13,762 nt of DNA, taken from positions 1 to 13,762 of the forward strand of contig DGVT01000117.1 in assembly GCA_002395965.1 (NCBI GenBank), in the 5' to 3' direction. Position numbers and translations under genes: made by a program. Below the pieces are notes generated by a model. It was given only the letters and a program-made list of their open reading frames with translations. It did not search any database and was not told where the DNA came from. Source of the stretch: Porphyromonadaceae bacterium UBA4277 (GTDB lineage Bacteria; Bacteroidota; Bacteroidia; Bacteroidales; Muribaculaceae). This document shows positions 7,090-13,762 of this stretch, one piece after another (position 1 is the stretch's first letter; every line of letters begins with the position of its first letter).

Positions 7090-7568
7090 TGCTTGAGCTC
7101 TAAGAGTTTGTCGAGCAGTTCGTTCTCGGCACCGTCGGTGTAGCCGTTGTGCTTATACACGATTTGGCCTTTCTCGTCGAGAATCATCACAAATGGGATG
7201 AGCTGTATGCCTAATGCGCGTTTCAGCTCACCGCTGGGGTCGAGCAGCACGCGGTAGGGCCAGCCGTTGGCATCCACGAGTGGCTTGACACGTTGTGAGG
7301 TCTGCGCCTCGTCGATGGAGATGGCGATGAGCTCGACGCCGGTGTCGGCCTGCCATTCGTCATAGACCTCGGCAATGGCGCTGAGCTCGCGCATGCAGGG
7401 CTTGCACCATGTGGCAAAGAAACTCACAATCACTGGTCGGCCGGGAGCTGAAAGGGTGTCGGTACTCACTTTGTTGCCTTCGATGTCGGTTAGTGTGACA
7501 GTCGGCATTTGTGCGCTTGCTGCAAGTGCACAAACGAGGAGCATAAAAGTAACAAAAAGATTTCTCAT
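7086..7568 (-). CDS. TlpA-like periplasmic thiol-disulfide oxidoreductase
   Basis: 160 residues from the chosen start. The signal peptide (MRNLFVTFMLLVCALAASA-Q) is followed by a TlpA/ResA-type thioredoxin domain: FFATWCKPC with active-site C55 and C58, and a cis-Pro loop LIPFVMILD (P125). The whole protein is little more than one thioredoxin domain, normal for the family. The frame opens at 7592 and has another Met at 7577. I chose 7568 because it gives a clean signal peptide and because the putative promoter at 7590-7621 would start transcription near 7583. It is the first gene of the five-gene operon, coupled by ATGA to the DUF6029-like gene. The likely role is reducing disulfides of envelope partners; two downstream products also carry thioredoxin-fold CxxC motifs. 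Confidence 0.9.
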   Translation of the reverse strand: MRNLFVTFMLLVCALAASAQMPTVTLTDIEGNKVSTDTLSAPGRPVIVSFFATWCKPCMRELSAIAEVYDEWQADTGVELIAISIDEAQTSQRVKPLVDANGWPYRVLLDPSGELKRALGIQLIPFVMILDEKGQIVYKHNGYTDGAENELLDKLLELKQ

Positions 7569-7589
7569 AACATACATTATTATTTGGCG

Positions 7590-7621
7590 CAAAATAACTG
7601 AAAATATATGAGAATTGCAAG
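7590..7621 (-). promoter_or_regulatory. Putative promoter of the TlpA/DUF6029/Omp28/dockerin operon
   Basis: On the minus strand TTATTTTG (complement of 7590-7597) matches TAnnTTTG with one mismatch, and CTTG (7618-7621) supplies a -33-like TTG exactly 20 nt upstream. This predicts a short leader of about 15 nt before the start at 7568. The match is weaker than that at 154-184. Confidence 0.35.
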
Positions 7622-7640
7622 AAATCGACGCATTTAATTA

Positions 7641-7885
7641 TGAATTATGAATTCAGAATTAGGAAATCTGTAAAATCAGCGAGATCTGCATGAGTTTTAG
7701 ACTATAAGTTACAAAAGTGGCATAAGGGCTGACGCTGCGCTGGATTATGAATTCAGAATTAGGAAATCTGTAAAATCAGCGAGATCTGCATGAGTTTTAG
7801 ACTATAAGTTACAAAAGTGGCATAAGGGCTGACGCTTCGCTGAATTATGAATTCAGAATTAGGAAATCTGTAAAATCTGCATGAG
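7641..7885. repeat. Tandem 100-bp repeat, 2.4 copies
   Basis: Units 7641-7740 and 7741-7840 are identical except at 7643/7743 and 7737/7837. A third, partial unit runs 7841-7885 and lacks nine bases (AGCGAGATC) between two ATC triplets, as expected from slippage, before diverging. The unit is AT-rich and contains ATGAATTCAGAATTAGG and AGCGAGATCTGC. It encodes nothing convincing. Near identity of the full units indicates recent duplication. Confidence 0.9.
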
Positions 7886-7924
7886 AATAATGTCATGGGC
7901 ATGCTGTGCTTTGAATGTATGCAC

Positions 7925-7959
7925 AAAAAAAGGACCGGAACAAAACCTTGCTCCGGCCC
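7925..7959 (-). terminator. Strong intrinsic terminator after the InlB-like repeat gene
   Basis: The minus-strand RNA folds as a 12-bp stem (7948-7959 with 7932-7943, two G-U wobbles) with a GGTT loop (7944-7947), followed directly by seven U (7925-7931). It lies about 50 nt beyond the stop codon at 8011 and closes the Lnb-like/InlB-like transcript before the tandem repeats and the next promoter. Confidence 0.88.
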
Positions 7960-7995
7960 AATTATCAATTATTTCCGTGTCAGTCCCCTTTGGGT

Positions 7996-8010
7996 CCGGC
8001 GGCTCGCCGG
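7996..8010. repeat. GC-rich palindrome abutting a stop codon
   Basis: CCGGCG (7996-8001) and CGCCGG (8005-8010) form a perfect 6-bp stem with a 3-nt loop, directly next to the stop codon at 8011-8013. The adjoining CCCCTTTGGG (7985-7994) recalls the CCCCTTTGG core of the REP-like palindrome at 488-548. No U-run follows, so it is more likely REP-like or a 3'-end stabiliser than the terminator. Confidence 0.5.
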
Positions 8011-10650
8011 TTATTGAATTGCTTTGCGGGCAGTGCCGTCGCTCATCACGACGATCACCACACCGCGGTAGTCACGGCTCACGGGCAGTCCCGTCACGCT
8101 GTAGCGTGCCACCTCCACGGCCGCCTTGCCTCGCATGTCGCTGACGGCAGTGATTACGCCGTTTTGTACAGTAGATGTTTTCGTGAGGCTCAACGGGTAC
8201 ACGTCATATTTTGTAGCACTGCCTTCGGCGCGGCGTGGAGCCTGCGACTGTGCTGAGGTGGCAATCTTGACGATGGCTCCTTCCATTTCGTAGGTGTGTC
8301 CATTTGCCGGCTCACCCGCAGTTAGGGCGGGGGTGAGATAGTCATCCTTGAAGCCAAACTGTCCGGAAAGGCCGAAAACGTTCCAGGTGGGGTGCTGTTC
8401 ATGATCTGGTGAGATGAACTTCTTGCCGTCCCACTGTGCCCATTTTATCTTGGCATACTCCATAGGTTTTGGTTGAACGAAGAAGTAGGTCTTATTGTCG
8501 GTGCCCTTCTGCGTGTTTTCACCATAAAAGTTTGCTGTGATAAAGGTGTTACAATTGGTGTTTGCCGGGTTCTCGTTATCTCCCTTGGGTAGGCCGGTAA
8601 GCTGGAACTCAGGATTGACGGCGTCCACCAGTTTACCTACAACACCTGTAAGGTGGTGCTTGAGTAACTCATCACTAATCTGAGCAATGTTATTAGTGTT
8701 TAATTCTATACCCTCGGGCAACCGAAGCCCGATCCAGTTGCTCTGGTCGTAGCCGTTCTTCATCAGTTCGCTCACGTCCTTCATATAATCGATAACGTTG
8801 TCGTCAGTTGGCTTTACGTCCTTGGCTGCATAGCCGTTATTGTCTTTAGCAATAATGAGTTTGGTATTAGCATTATCGATAAATGTCACAGCGGTAAGAT
8901 CGGTAACATTATAGGTCCTCTTAGTGTCGCCGCTCGCGATAAGTTCTGCCAGGGTGATATTTTGAGGTAATATAACCTCGTCAGACAATTCAAGGTAACA
9001 ACGGTTTCCATCAACACTTGTCAATGCGTCGCCGCCAAAAGCAAGATTTTCATCCTTAATAACAGCTTTCTTAATACTTTTTCCTCTTAGGGCATCATCT
9101 CCTGAAACTGTTTGATTGGGATAATAATAAGTGCTGCTGATAAGCAGATTTCCATTAGAATTGAAACTTGAACTTTCACGTGTCGGGACCATTACATTAC
9201 GAGTAACGTCTGTTGACTTGCATTTCAAAAGTACACAAGTCTTCTCAGGAATAATGCCCCCAGTAACCTCAGTAAGTTGCATCGTTCCTTCCTCTTCATC
9301 AACCGCAGTAACTATGTAAGGTGTAATCTCATCGGTTGCGTATTTCATATTGAAACATACTCGCAAAGTTGTCCAATAATTTCCTTCAGCATCAGGACCA
9401 ACAAACTCCTCAGGAGCAACTGCAAAGTAATTCTCCTTAGTTGTCACATCCTTATCCATCCCCTCAAGGTTCCACTTTCCATATGGACGAATATCGTTAA
9501 AATCCATGCTCATACTGAGTTCACCATTCGATTCAATCACATAGAACTTACTACTTTGTATTAAATAAGTGTTATCAGCTTGATGTGAAACTGCTAAGTA
9601 TGCACCAGAGCCTGGAGCTTCATTATAATATTGACTTGTATTTTCATCTTGCACATAAATATCCCAAATAAGATTATGAGTACTTGCTTGCTCGCCTTTC
9701 ACATATATGTCCATCATAGTTCCTGCATCTGTAATTGACGAGGCTAAATCGTTATGAAATCCCAATTGCGTTTTCAGCGCTGGTTCCAAATTTGTGGGTA
9801 TGACCTGGCCTGTATAGTGGGCCTGGGATGTCACATAATGTTGAGTGTCATTGTTCTTTAACCGCCAAAAGTAATACCCATCCTCAAACCGTGCATAATA
9901 GGTACCCTTGTTATCTTCTGTAATTATGAAAGAATATGGATTATTATCGGTCACAAATTCCTTTTGGCCAGTATCTTCATTAATTTTATACCACCCTTTA
10001 AACATCACGTTAGTGCTAGCACATGATGCCGTCAACATAACTTCATCATTAATAGTATTTGACCCTTTATCGATAGTCGCTGTACCTAACGAATTGTTCT
10101 CTGATTTAACATCTACTGCTTGTGTTATAATTTGCTTAAAATGCGCTTCCCAAACCGCATTTATTACAGAACTTTCAGTACCGTTACTAGAGCTGTTAGC
10201 TCCAGGACGCTTCGATAGAGCAGCTTTTACTTTCCAAGTATTACCCGTTTGTTGCTCTGAGTCACTAACAGTCAATTTTGTACCCACAGTATTGGCTTTG
10301 TCTGTATCATCATCCCCTTCATTTTTGGTGCATTCCCAATAATCAAACTCGTATCCATCATCGGGCATTGCTAAAATATAAAAATTAGCTGGACGGTTGG
10401 CGCTATTTTTTGTATTTGTTAATGCTGCAGTCATCTCCGTATAAACACAATTAGTTAAAGATGGCGCAGATTCTTCCCCCTTGTTATTATCTTTTGCGTA
10501 AACTTTTCCCCCTCCTGTAACAACTCTGACCTTCAAATGTGAATCATGTGCCACAGAAAAATCACTAGGTCCACCAGCCCAAGCGTGTTGTCCTGCAAAT
10601 GCAAAGAGCGTCAGTAGGAGCAGTATTTTATAATTCATTAATCTAAACAT
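8011..10650 (-). CDS. Secreted InlB-repeat-like surface protein with T9SS-like C-terminal tail
   Basis: 879 residues from ATG 10650. Residues 1-25 are a signal peptide ending AWA-GG. About 38-172 and 175-255 are two repeats of the divergent InlB B-repeat type, with the tell-tale pattern of a GWY or YWE turn and an AHF or ARF end. Residues 391-489 are a module homologous to one in the protein encoded at 12038-13726. The middle (500-800) is unrecognised. The tail, with RYSVTGLPVS and GVVIVVMSDGTARKAIQ, resembles the T9SS type A sorting signal in shape. A GTG at 10653 and an ATG at 10638 are alternative starts; ATG 10650 overlaps the upstream stop by one nt (TGATG), implying coupling. Codon use is AT-rich from about 8820 to 10650 and GC-richer near the C-terminus. 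Probably a surface adhesin or host- or glycan-facing protein; the ligand is unknown. Confidence 0.82.
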   Translation of the reverse strand: MFRLMNYKILLLLTLFAFAGQHAWAGGPSDFSVAHDSHLKVRVVTGGGKVYAKDNNKGEESAPSLTNCVYTEMTAALTNTKNSANRPANFYILAMPDDGYEFDYWECTKNEGDDDTDKANTVGTKLTVSDSEQQTGNTWKVKAALSKRPGANSSSNGTESSVINAVWEAHFKQIITQAVDVKSENNSLGTATIDKGSNTINDEVMLTASCASTNVMFKGWYKINEDTGQKEFVTDNNPYSFIITEDNKGTYYARFEDGYYFWRLKNNDTQHYVTSQAHYTGQVIPTNLEPALKTQLGFHNDLASSITDAGTMMDIYVKGEQASTHNLIWDIYVQDENTSQYYNEAPGSGAYLAVSHQADNTYLIQSSKFYVIESNGELSMSMDFNDIRPYGKWNLEGMDKDVTTKENYFAVAPEEFVGPDAEGNYWTTLRVCFNMKYATDEITPYIVTAVDEEEGTMQLTEVTGGIIPEKTCVLLKCKSTDVTRNVMVPTRESSSFNSNGNLLISSTYYYPNQTVSGDDALRGKSIKKAVIKDENLAFGGDALTSVDGNRCYLELSDEVILPQNITLAELIASGDTKRTYNVTDLTAVTFIDNANTKLIIAKDNNGYAAKDVKPTDDNVIDYMKDVSELMKNGYDQSNWIGLRLPEGIELNTNNIAQISDELLKHHLTGVVGKLVDAVNPEFQLTGLPKGDNENPANTNCNTFITANFYGENTQKGTDNKTYFFVQPKPMEYAKIKWAQWDGKKFISPDHEQHPTWNVFGLSGQFGFKDDYLTPALTAGEPANGHTYEMEGAIVKIATSAQSQAPRRAEGSATKYDVYPLSLTKTSTVQNGVITAVSDMRGKAAVEVARYSVTGLPVSRDYRGVVIVVMSDGTARKAIQ

Positions 10651-11924
10651 CACTTTTTGTTTTTTTGAGTTTTCTTTTTTGTTTTAGTAGTTGCGACAGC
10701 AGCAGCCTGTTGCTTTCCGTCGTAGTAGTTATATAAGCAGCGTACTGCAAGCGAGGCAGTAATCAGCTGATGTGGCAGGTCGAGTTGTTCGCTCAGTGGT
10801 GTTGCCAAGATGAAAAGCACCAGCACCACGGTGTAGAACAAATAGACCTTGTAGAATGCTTTGCGCTTGCGCCAGATAAGCCAAATTATCAATGGCAGCG
10901 GATTGAATGGAATAAGATACCAGTTCCAGTTTTTTCCAAATAACCCTGATACAAAACTGGTATAAATCAGCATCAAACCAATGATGGCCTGCAATACCAG
11001 TAATGTTATATCACCCCATGTCCCCAACTTCTTACATCTGTGCATAAGGTTGAGAATAGTAACAACCACCACTATGGCAAGCAAAATTGCAAAAATAAGC
11101 ACAGGGTTCCACTTGGTTGGTTCAACGCTCAATTTCACTGGCAGAATTTCCTTTTCGGACTTGAATAAGGGTGTTTTTGACCCTGTCTCATCAACAAGTT
11201 GTATGCTCTTTATAACTGGTCCAAAACTCTCAGGTGAAATCTTGTTTATTATCCCACAATAATTATCGCTCTCAGTTCCAAGGAAAGATATATCAAGAAA
11301 CTGTGTCCATGGCGAAAGATGAGCATCATGTCTAACTATCTGTCCATTATTGAGGTCAAAATGCTCTGGTAGCTTCCCAAATTCCACTTTTCGATCAATA
11401 GGAGCATTAAGAATAGTCGCGAACAATATTGATGAGCAGTTGTTCTCAATAAGATTGTACTTTCGAAACTGTTCGTCGATATAATCATTGTCTAAAGCAC
11501 GCCATAACTCTTGTTTCTCAAGTGTTGAAAGATTCAATTCATATTGTTTGATTCCCCTACCTTCTTTTTTGTAGTAATCCACATAATCGATAGTGGGAAC
11601 TGCAATAATATGGGATTCCACATTTCCAGCAAAAAAACTTACATAGTCTTTAAGACTGTTGTCAAATTTCATCTCAAATGAGAAACAATAGTCAAGGTTA
11701 TGAACAGGGCACTCCATGCGCAAGGCACAATGACCATATGAAGAGTACAAAGCCTCGCCGGGCGATGCGACGAGCAGGCTTGCGGTGACGAAGTTGGAGC
11801 TGTCGGGCAGCAGTGGGCCGCCGTGGGTCCAGGGGATTCGTTCTTTGGCATGAACGGCAGTGCCTGTGGCGATAGCTATAATGATTGCTATGGTGCAAAG
11901 AATTCTCTTGACAAAGGTTGTCAT
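10650..11924 (-). CDS. DUF4105/Lnb-like membrane protein (putative lipoprotein N-acyltransferase)
   Basis: 424 residues from ATG 11924. Residues 5-26 are a signal peptide or anchor ending VHA-K. Residues 43-250 match the DUF4105 (Lnb N-terminal periplasmic) domain: VTASLLVASPGEALYSSYGH with conserved H65, and YNLIENNCSS with C163, the His and Cys of a papain-like arrangement. Four or five hydrophobic helices follow (about 273-294, 305-325, 334-351, 357-375, 385-399), then a Lys-rich cytoplasmic tail. A DUF4105 protein has been reported as the Bacteroides lipoprotein N-acyltransferase Lnb; whether this is that enzyme or a paralogue is unproven. The frame extends to 12014, but that part translates a palindrome and has no signal character. 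Base composition changes abruptly within the first 60 codons. Confidence 0.8.
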   Translation of the reverse strand: MTTFVKRILCTIAIIIAIATGTAVHAKERIPWTHGGPLLPDSSNFVTASLLVASPGEALYSSYGHCALRMECPVHNLDYCFSFEMKFDNSLKDYVSFFAGNVESHIIAVPTIDYVDYYKKEGRGIKQYELNLSTLEKQELWRALDNDYIDEQFRKYNLIENNCSSILFATILNAPIDRKVEFGKLPEHFDLNNGQIVRHDAHLSPWTQFLDISFLGTESDNYCGIINKISPESFGPVIKSIQLVDETGSKTPLFKSEKEILPVKLSVEPTKWNPVLIFAILLAIVVVVTILNLMHRCKKLGTWGDITLLVLQAIIGLMLIYTSFVSGLFGKNWNWYLIPFNPLPLIIWLIWRKRKAFYKVYLFYTVVLVLFILATPLSEQLDLPHQLITASLAVRCLYNYYDGKQQAAAVATTKTKKKTQKNKK

Positions 11925-11927
11925 ACT

Positions 11928-11968
11928 CCCCCCTGCCCCCTCTATCTTAGAGGGGGAGCTGAGGGGAA
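11928..11968. repeat. GC-rich palindrome just upstream of a start codon
   Basis: CCCCCTCTA (11936-11944) and TAGAGGGGG (11948-11956) are a perfect 9-bp stem with a 3-nt loop, extended imperfectly by flanking C- and G-runs (11928-11934 and 11957-11966). In the leftward transcript the stem ends 11 nt before the ATG at 11924, and the purine run AGGGGGGAGT lies between. It looks REP-like and may modulate translation of the Lnb-like gene. It has no U-run, so it is not a terminator. Confidence 0.6.
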
Positions 11969-12037
11969 TATTACAGCTTGTAATCATCATAAAATTCACC
12001 ATTAAAGCAAGCACAACGGCGTCAGCCTAATTATGCA

Positions 12038-13726
12038 TTAATAAACTACCTTTTTGCCGTCGCGGATGTAGATGCCATGAGTGGGATTGACCACCTTGCG
12101 GCCCATGAGGTCGTAGATGGGTGCTTCGGCGTTGCGTGCATCGGTGGCGATGGTGGTGATTGCCGTTACCACTTGCTTCGTAGCCCAGGCCTTGTTGGCG
12201 GGCATGAAGCTGGCAGTGTTGTCGATGGCAAACTTGAGTCCGTCTTGCAGTGTGAGCATGGTGTTGTGGTCGTTCTCGGTGTTGTCGTCGAAGTATGTTC
12301 CGTTGAGCGACGATGGCGTGGCTGCGGTGAAGATGGGTGCGCCGCTTGGCGTGGCGGCTGCCGGCATGAGCATGTTGTCGGCATCGTTTTGCGAGGCGCA
12401 TTCGAGGATTACCGGCGTAGCAGCAGGGATGGTGCCCTGAATTGCTTCGAGCACAGGCGTGCCATTATCGTCGAGTGCAGTGACAGTGTATGCCACCACG
12501 TTGCCTGCATTGACAACTGTGAATGGGAATGCGGCATAGAGCGTGGTGTAGAACTTGCCACCAGCCTCAATCTGGGTTGCGGGTGCGAAATAGTTGTCCT
12601 GGTCGTCGATGAACTCGAGTTTCCACTTGCCGTCGTCGCCATACTGCATATATCCCTCATCGCCGGTGATGGTAATGCCTCCCTGGTCGTTGTGGACGAA
12701 GTAGATAGCAGCGCGGTCCTTGATGAGGCTGCTATGGCTCTCGAGAGCTGCTGCAATCTCGCTGTCGTCGCCTAAAGCCTGCTTGGCGGCTGCTACTACG
12801 GCGGCAGCGTCAACATTCTCGTCGGGGAGCTGCAGCTTGAGTGCGTAGGCATCGTAGGTGAACTTTTCGGCGGTGGTGTTAGTGGGGCACAGAGCCAAGT
12901 AAGCGCCGTTGATAGCACTGGCAAGTGTACCCATTTCAAAGCCTTGCACAAAAAGGCTATTCACCTTAATGCCATCAACTGCCAGGTTGAACACTGCGCT
13001 GGCATCGTTGTGAGGCGAAGCCAGGTCGACGGTGCTGTTGAGCTGGTGCACGCGGCGCAGATAGGGTTTCTCGGCAGTAGCCGATGCGGTCTTCACGAAG
13101 CAATAACCACCCTCAAGGTCTTCACGCTCCATGAGGAACTTGATGTCGGTGCCTTCGGGGGTGCCGGCCTGCAGACGATAGCCGAAGCTGCCGTCGTAGT
13201 CAATGCCCATGTAGTGGCGGTTGCCAGGCACCATGTGGCTGATGTAGTAGGTGACGGCAGTCTGTCCGCCGGCAGCCTCAAGGATGATGTCGCGAATTTC
13301 CTCCCAATCCTCAATCTCGGGAACGTCAACGCACAGATAGACCGAGCCGTCGGGATCGCCAGTGGGCACAAGGTGCAGCTGGAACATCTCTTCAAGGAAC
13401 CATGTAGGCTTGTTGTTATAGTCCAGCGTTTCCTCGATAAGCCCCTTGATGAACTCCAACGTCTCAATCATGTCGCCTCCGTCACCGCTCAGATTTGTGA
13501 GCAATGCTTCGCCGTTCTCGTCACGTTCGCCGTACCACACCAGCAGCGGACTGGCATCCTCGTAAGTAAGAGCTGTGATGTCGGCAAGGTAGTTGTTCTG
13601 GAGCTTTACGTAAGTTCCAGAATACACGTTTTTAATTCTGTACACGCCCTGGTCAGGCAGGTGAGTGATTGCGCTTGCGCCTGCCATAACCATGGCGGCA
13701 AGTAGTAGAGTAATTAATTTTTTCAT
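12038..13726 (-). CDS. Secreted protein with module shared with the InlB-like protein and T9SS-like C-terminal tail
   Basis: 562 residues. The signal peptide (MKKLITLLLAAMVMAGASA) is cleaved near residue 19. Residues 26-300 begin GVYRIKNVYSGTYVKLQNN, a beta-trefoil-like opening seen in many Bacteroidales surface proteins; I cannot name the family. Residues 366-455 are homologous to 391-489 of the InlB-like protein (shared GKW, NYFA, YTT or WTT, a VTA strand, the IP turn before a short beta strand). The tail, APIYDLMGRKVVNPTHG then IYIRDGKKVVY, fits the short Bacteroidales type of T9SS C-terminal signal. Only 36 bases remain upstream, ending in a 14-nt homopolymer, so its promoter is not visible. 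The next gene begins 113 nt downstream. Function unknown; surface or secreted. Confidence 0.82.
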   Translation of the reverse strand: MKKLITLLLAAMVMAGASAITHLPDQGVYRIKNVYSGTYVKLQNNYLADITALTYEDASPLLVWYGERDENGEALLTNLSGDGGDMIETLEFIKGLIEETLDYNNKPTWFLEEMFQLHLVPTGDPDGSVYLCVDVPEIEDWEEIRDIILEAAGGQTAVTYYISHMVPGNRHYMGIDYDGSFGYRLQAGTPEGTDIKFLMEREDLEGGYCFVKTASATAEKPYLRRVHQLNSTVDLASPHNDASAVFNLAVDGIKVNSLFVQGFEMGTLASAINGAYLALCPTNTTAEKFTYDAYALKLQLPDENVDAAAVVAAAKQALGDDSEIAAALESHSSLIKDRAAIYFVHNDQGGITITGDEGYMQYGDDGKWKLEFIDDQDNYFAPATQIEAGGKFYTTLYAAFPFTVVNAGNVVAYTVTALDDNGTPVLEAIQGTIPAATPVILECASQNDADNMLMPAAATPSGAPIFTAATPSSLNGTYFDDNTENDHNTMLTLQDGLKFAIDNTASFMPANKAWATKQVVTAITTIATDARNAEAPIYDLMGRKVVNPTHGIYIRDGKKVVY

Positions 13727-13762
13727 GATGATTTATGTTAAAATTCTATTTTTTTTTTTTTT

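Noticed and set aside
7641..7885. Tandem repeat as a CRISPR array
   Set aside because: The whole 100-bp period is repeated, with no unique spacers, and no cas genes are present.
11936..11956. Palindrome as a terminator of the 562-residue gene
   Set aside because: No U-run follows the stem in the leftward transcript; it is followed by G-rich sequence and a start codon.
11925..12014. N-terminal extension of the Lnb-like protein by 30 codons
   Set aside because: The extension translates the palindrome and would precede, not replace, a good signal peptide starting at 11924.
12077..13705. Antisense open frames of 232 and 253 codons opposite the 562-residue gene
   Set aside because: Same shadow pattern; the minus strand has a signal peptide and sorting tail, the plus strand has neither.

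Overview
The window looks like a Bacteroidales chromosome fragment, most likely a gut Muribaculaceae or Prevotella relative; genus cannot be fixed from sequence alone. The signs are Omp28-type thioredoxin-fold surface proteins, a DUF6029-like outer-membrane protein, a DUF4105/Lnb-like protein, type I dockerin repeats, T9SS-like C-terminal tails and Bacteroidota promoters (TTG-N20-TAnnTTTG). All eight recognisable genes lie on the minus strand, so the window is described right to left in transcription order.

Right part (13726 to 8011): a secreted 562-residue protein with a T9SS-like tail; a 113-bp gap with a GC-rich palindrome next to the following start codon; a DUF4105/Lnb-like membrane protein; and, coupled to it by a 1-nt stop/start overlap, a secreted protein of about 880 residues with InlB-like repeats and a sorting-like tail. 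The first and third proteins share a homologous module of about 95 residues. A strong intrinsic terminator (7925-7959) ends this unit. The Lnb-like gene and the N-terminal two thirds of its partner are much AT-richer than their surroundings, with a sharp composition break inside the Lnb-like gene.

Middle (7569-8010): a noncoding spacer with a tandem repeat of exactly 100 bp (two full units and a partial third) and a putative promoter for the next operon.

Left operon (7568 to 1193): five tightly packed genes: a TlpA-like thioredoxin (WCKPC), a DUF6029-like outer-membrane barrel, an Omp28-type lipoprotein (CVNC) with an Asp-rich surface-export-like tag, a small secreted beta-rich protein with a dockerin, and an 895-residue modular protein (beta domain, Ig-like domain, Omp28 thioredoxin fold with CTYC, two SusE/F-like repeats, dockerin). 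The last two share nearly the same dockerin. I infer an envelope or surface thiol-redox and assembly system: periplasmic reductant, outer-membrane channel, surface thioredoxin-like lipoprotein and two dockerin-tagged clients.

Far left (1-1192): no convincing gene. It holds a leftward promoter for a gene beyond the edge, REP-like palindromes, a degenerate direct-repeat pair, a stem-loop, an intrinsic terminator, and a 228-bp MITE-like element with 15-bp terminal inverted repeats and 8-bp flanking direct repeats, inserted directly after the stop codon of the 895-residue gene. This element appears to have pushed the operon away from its terminator.
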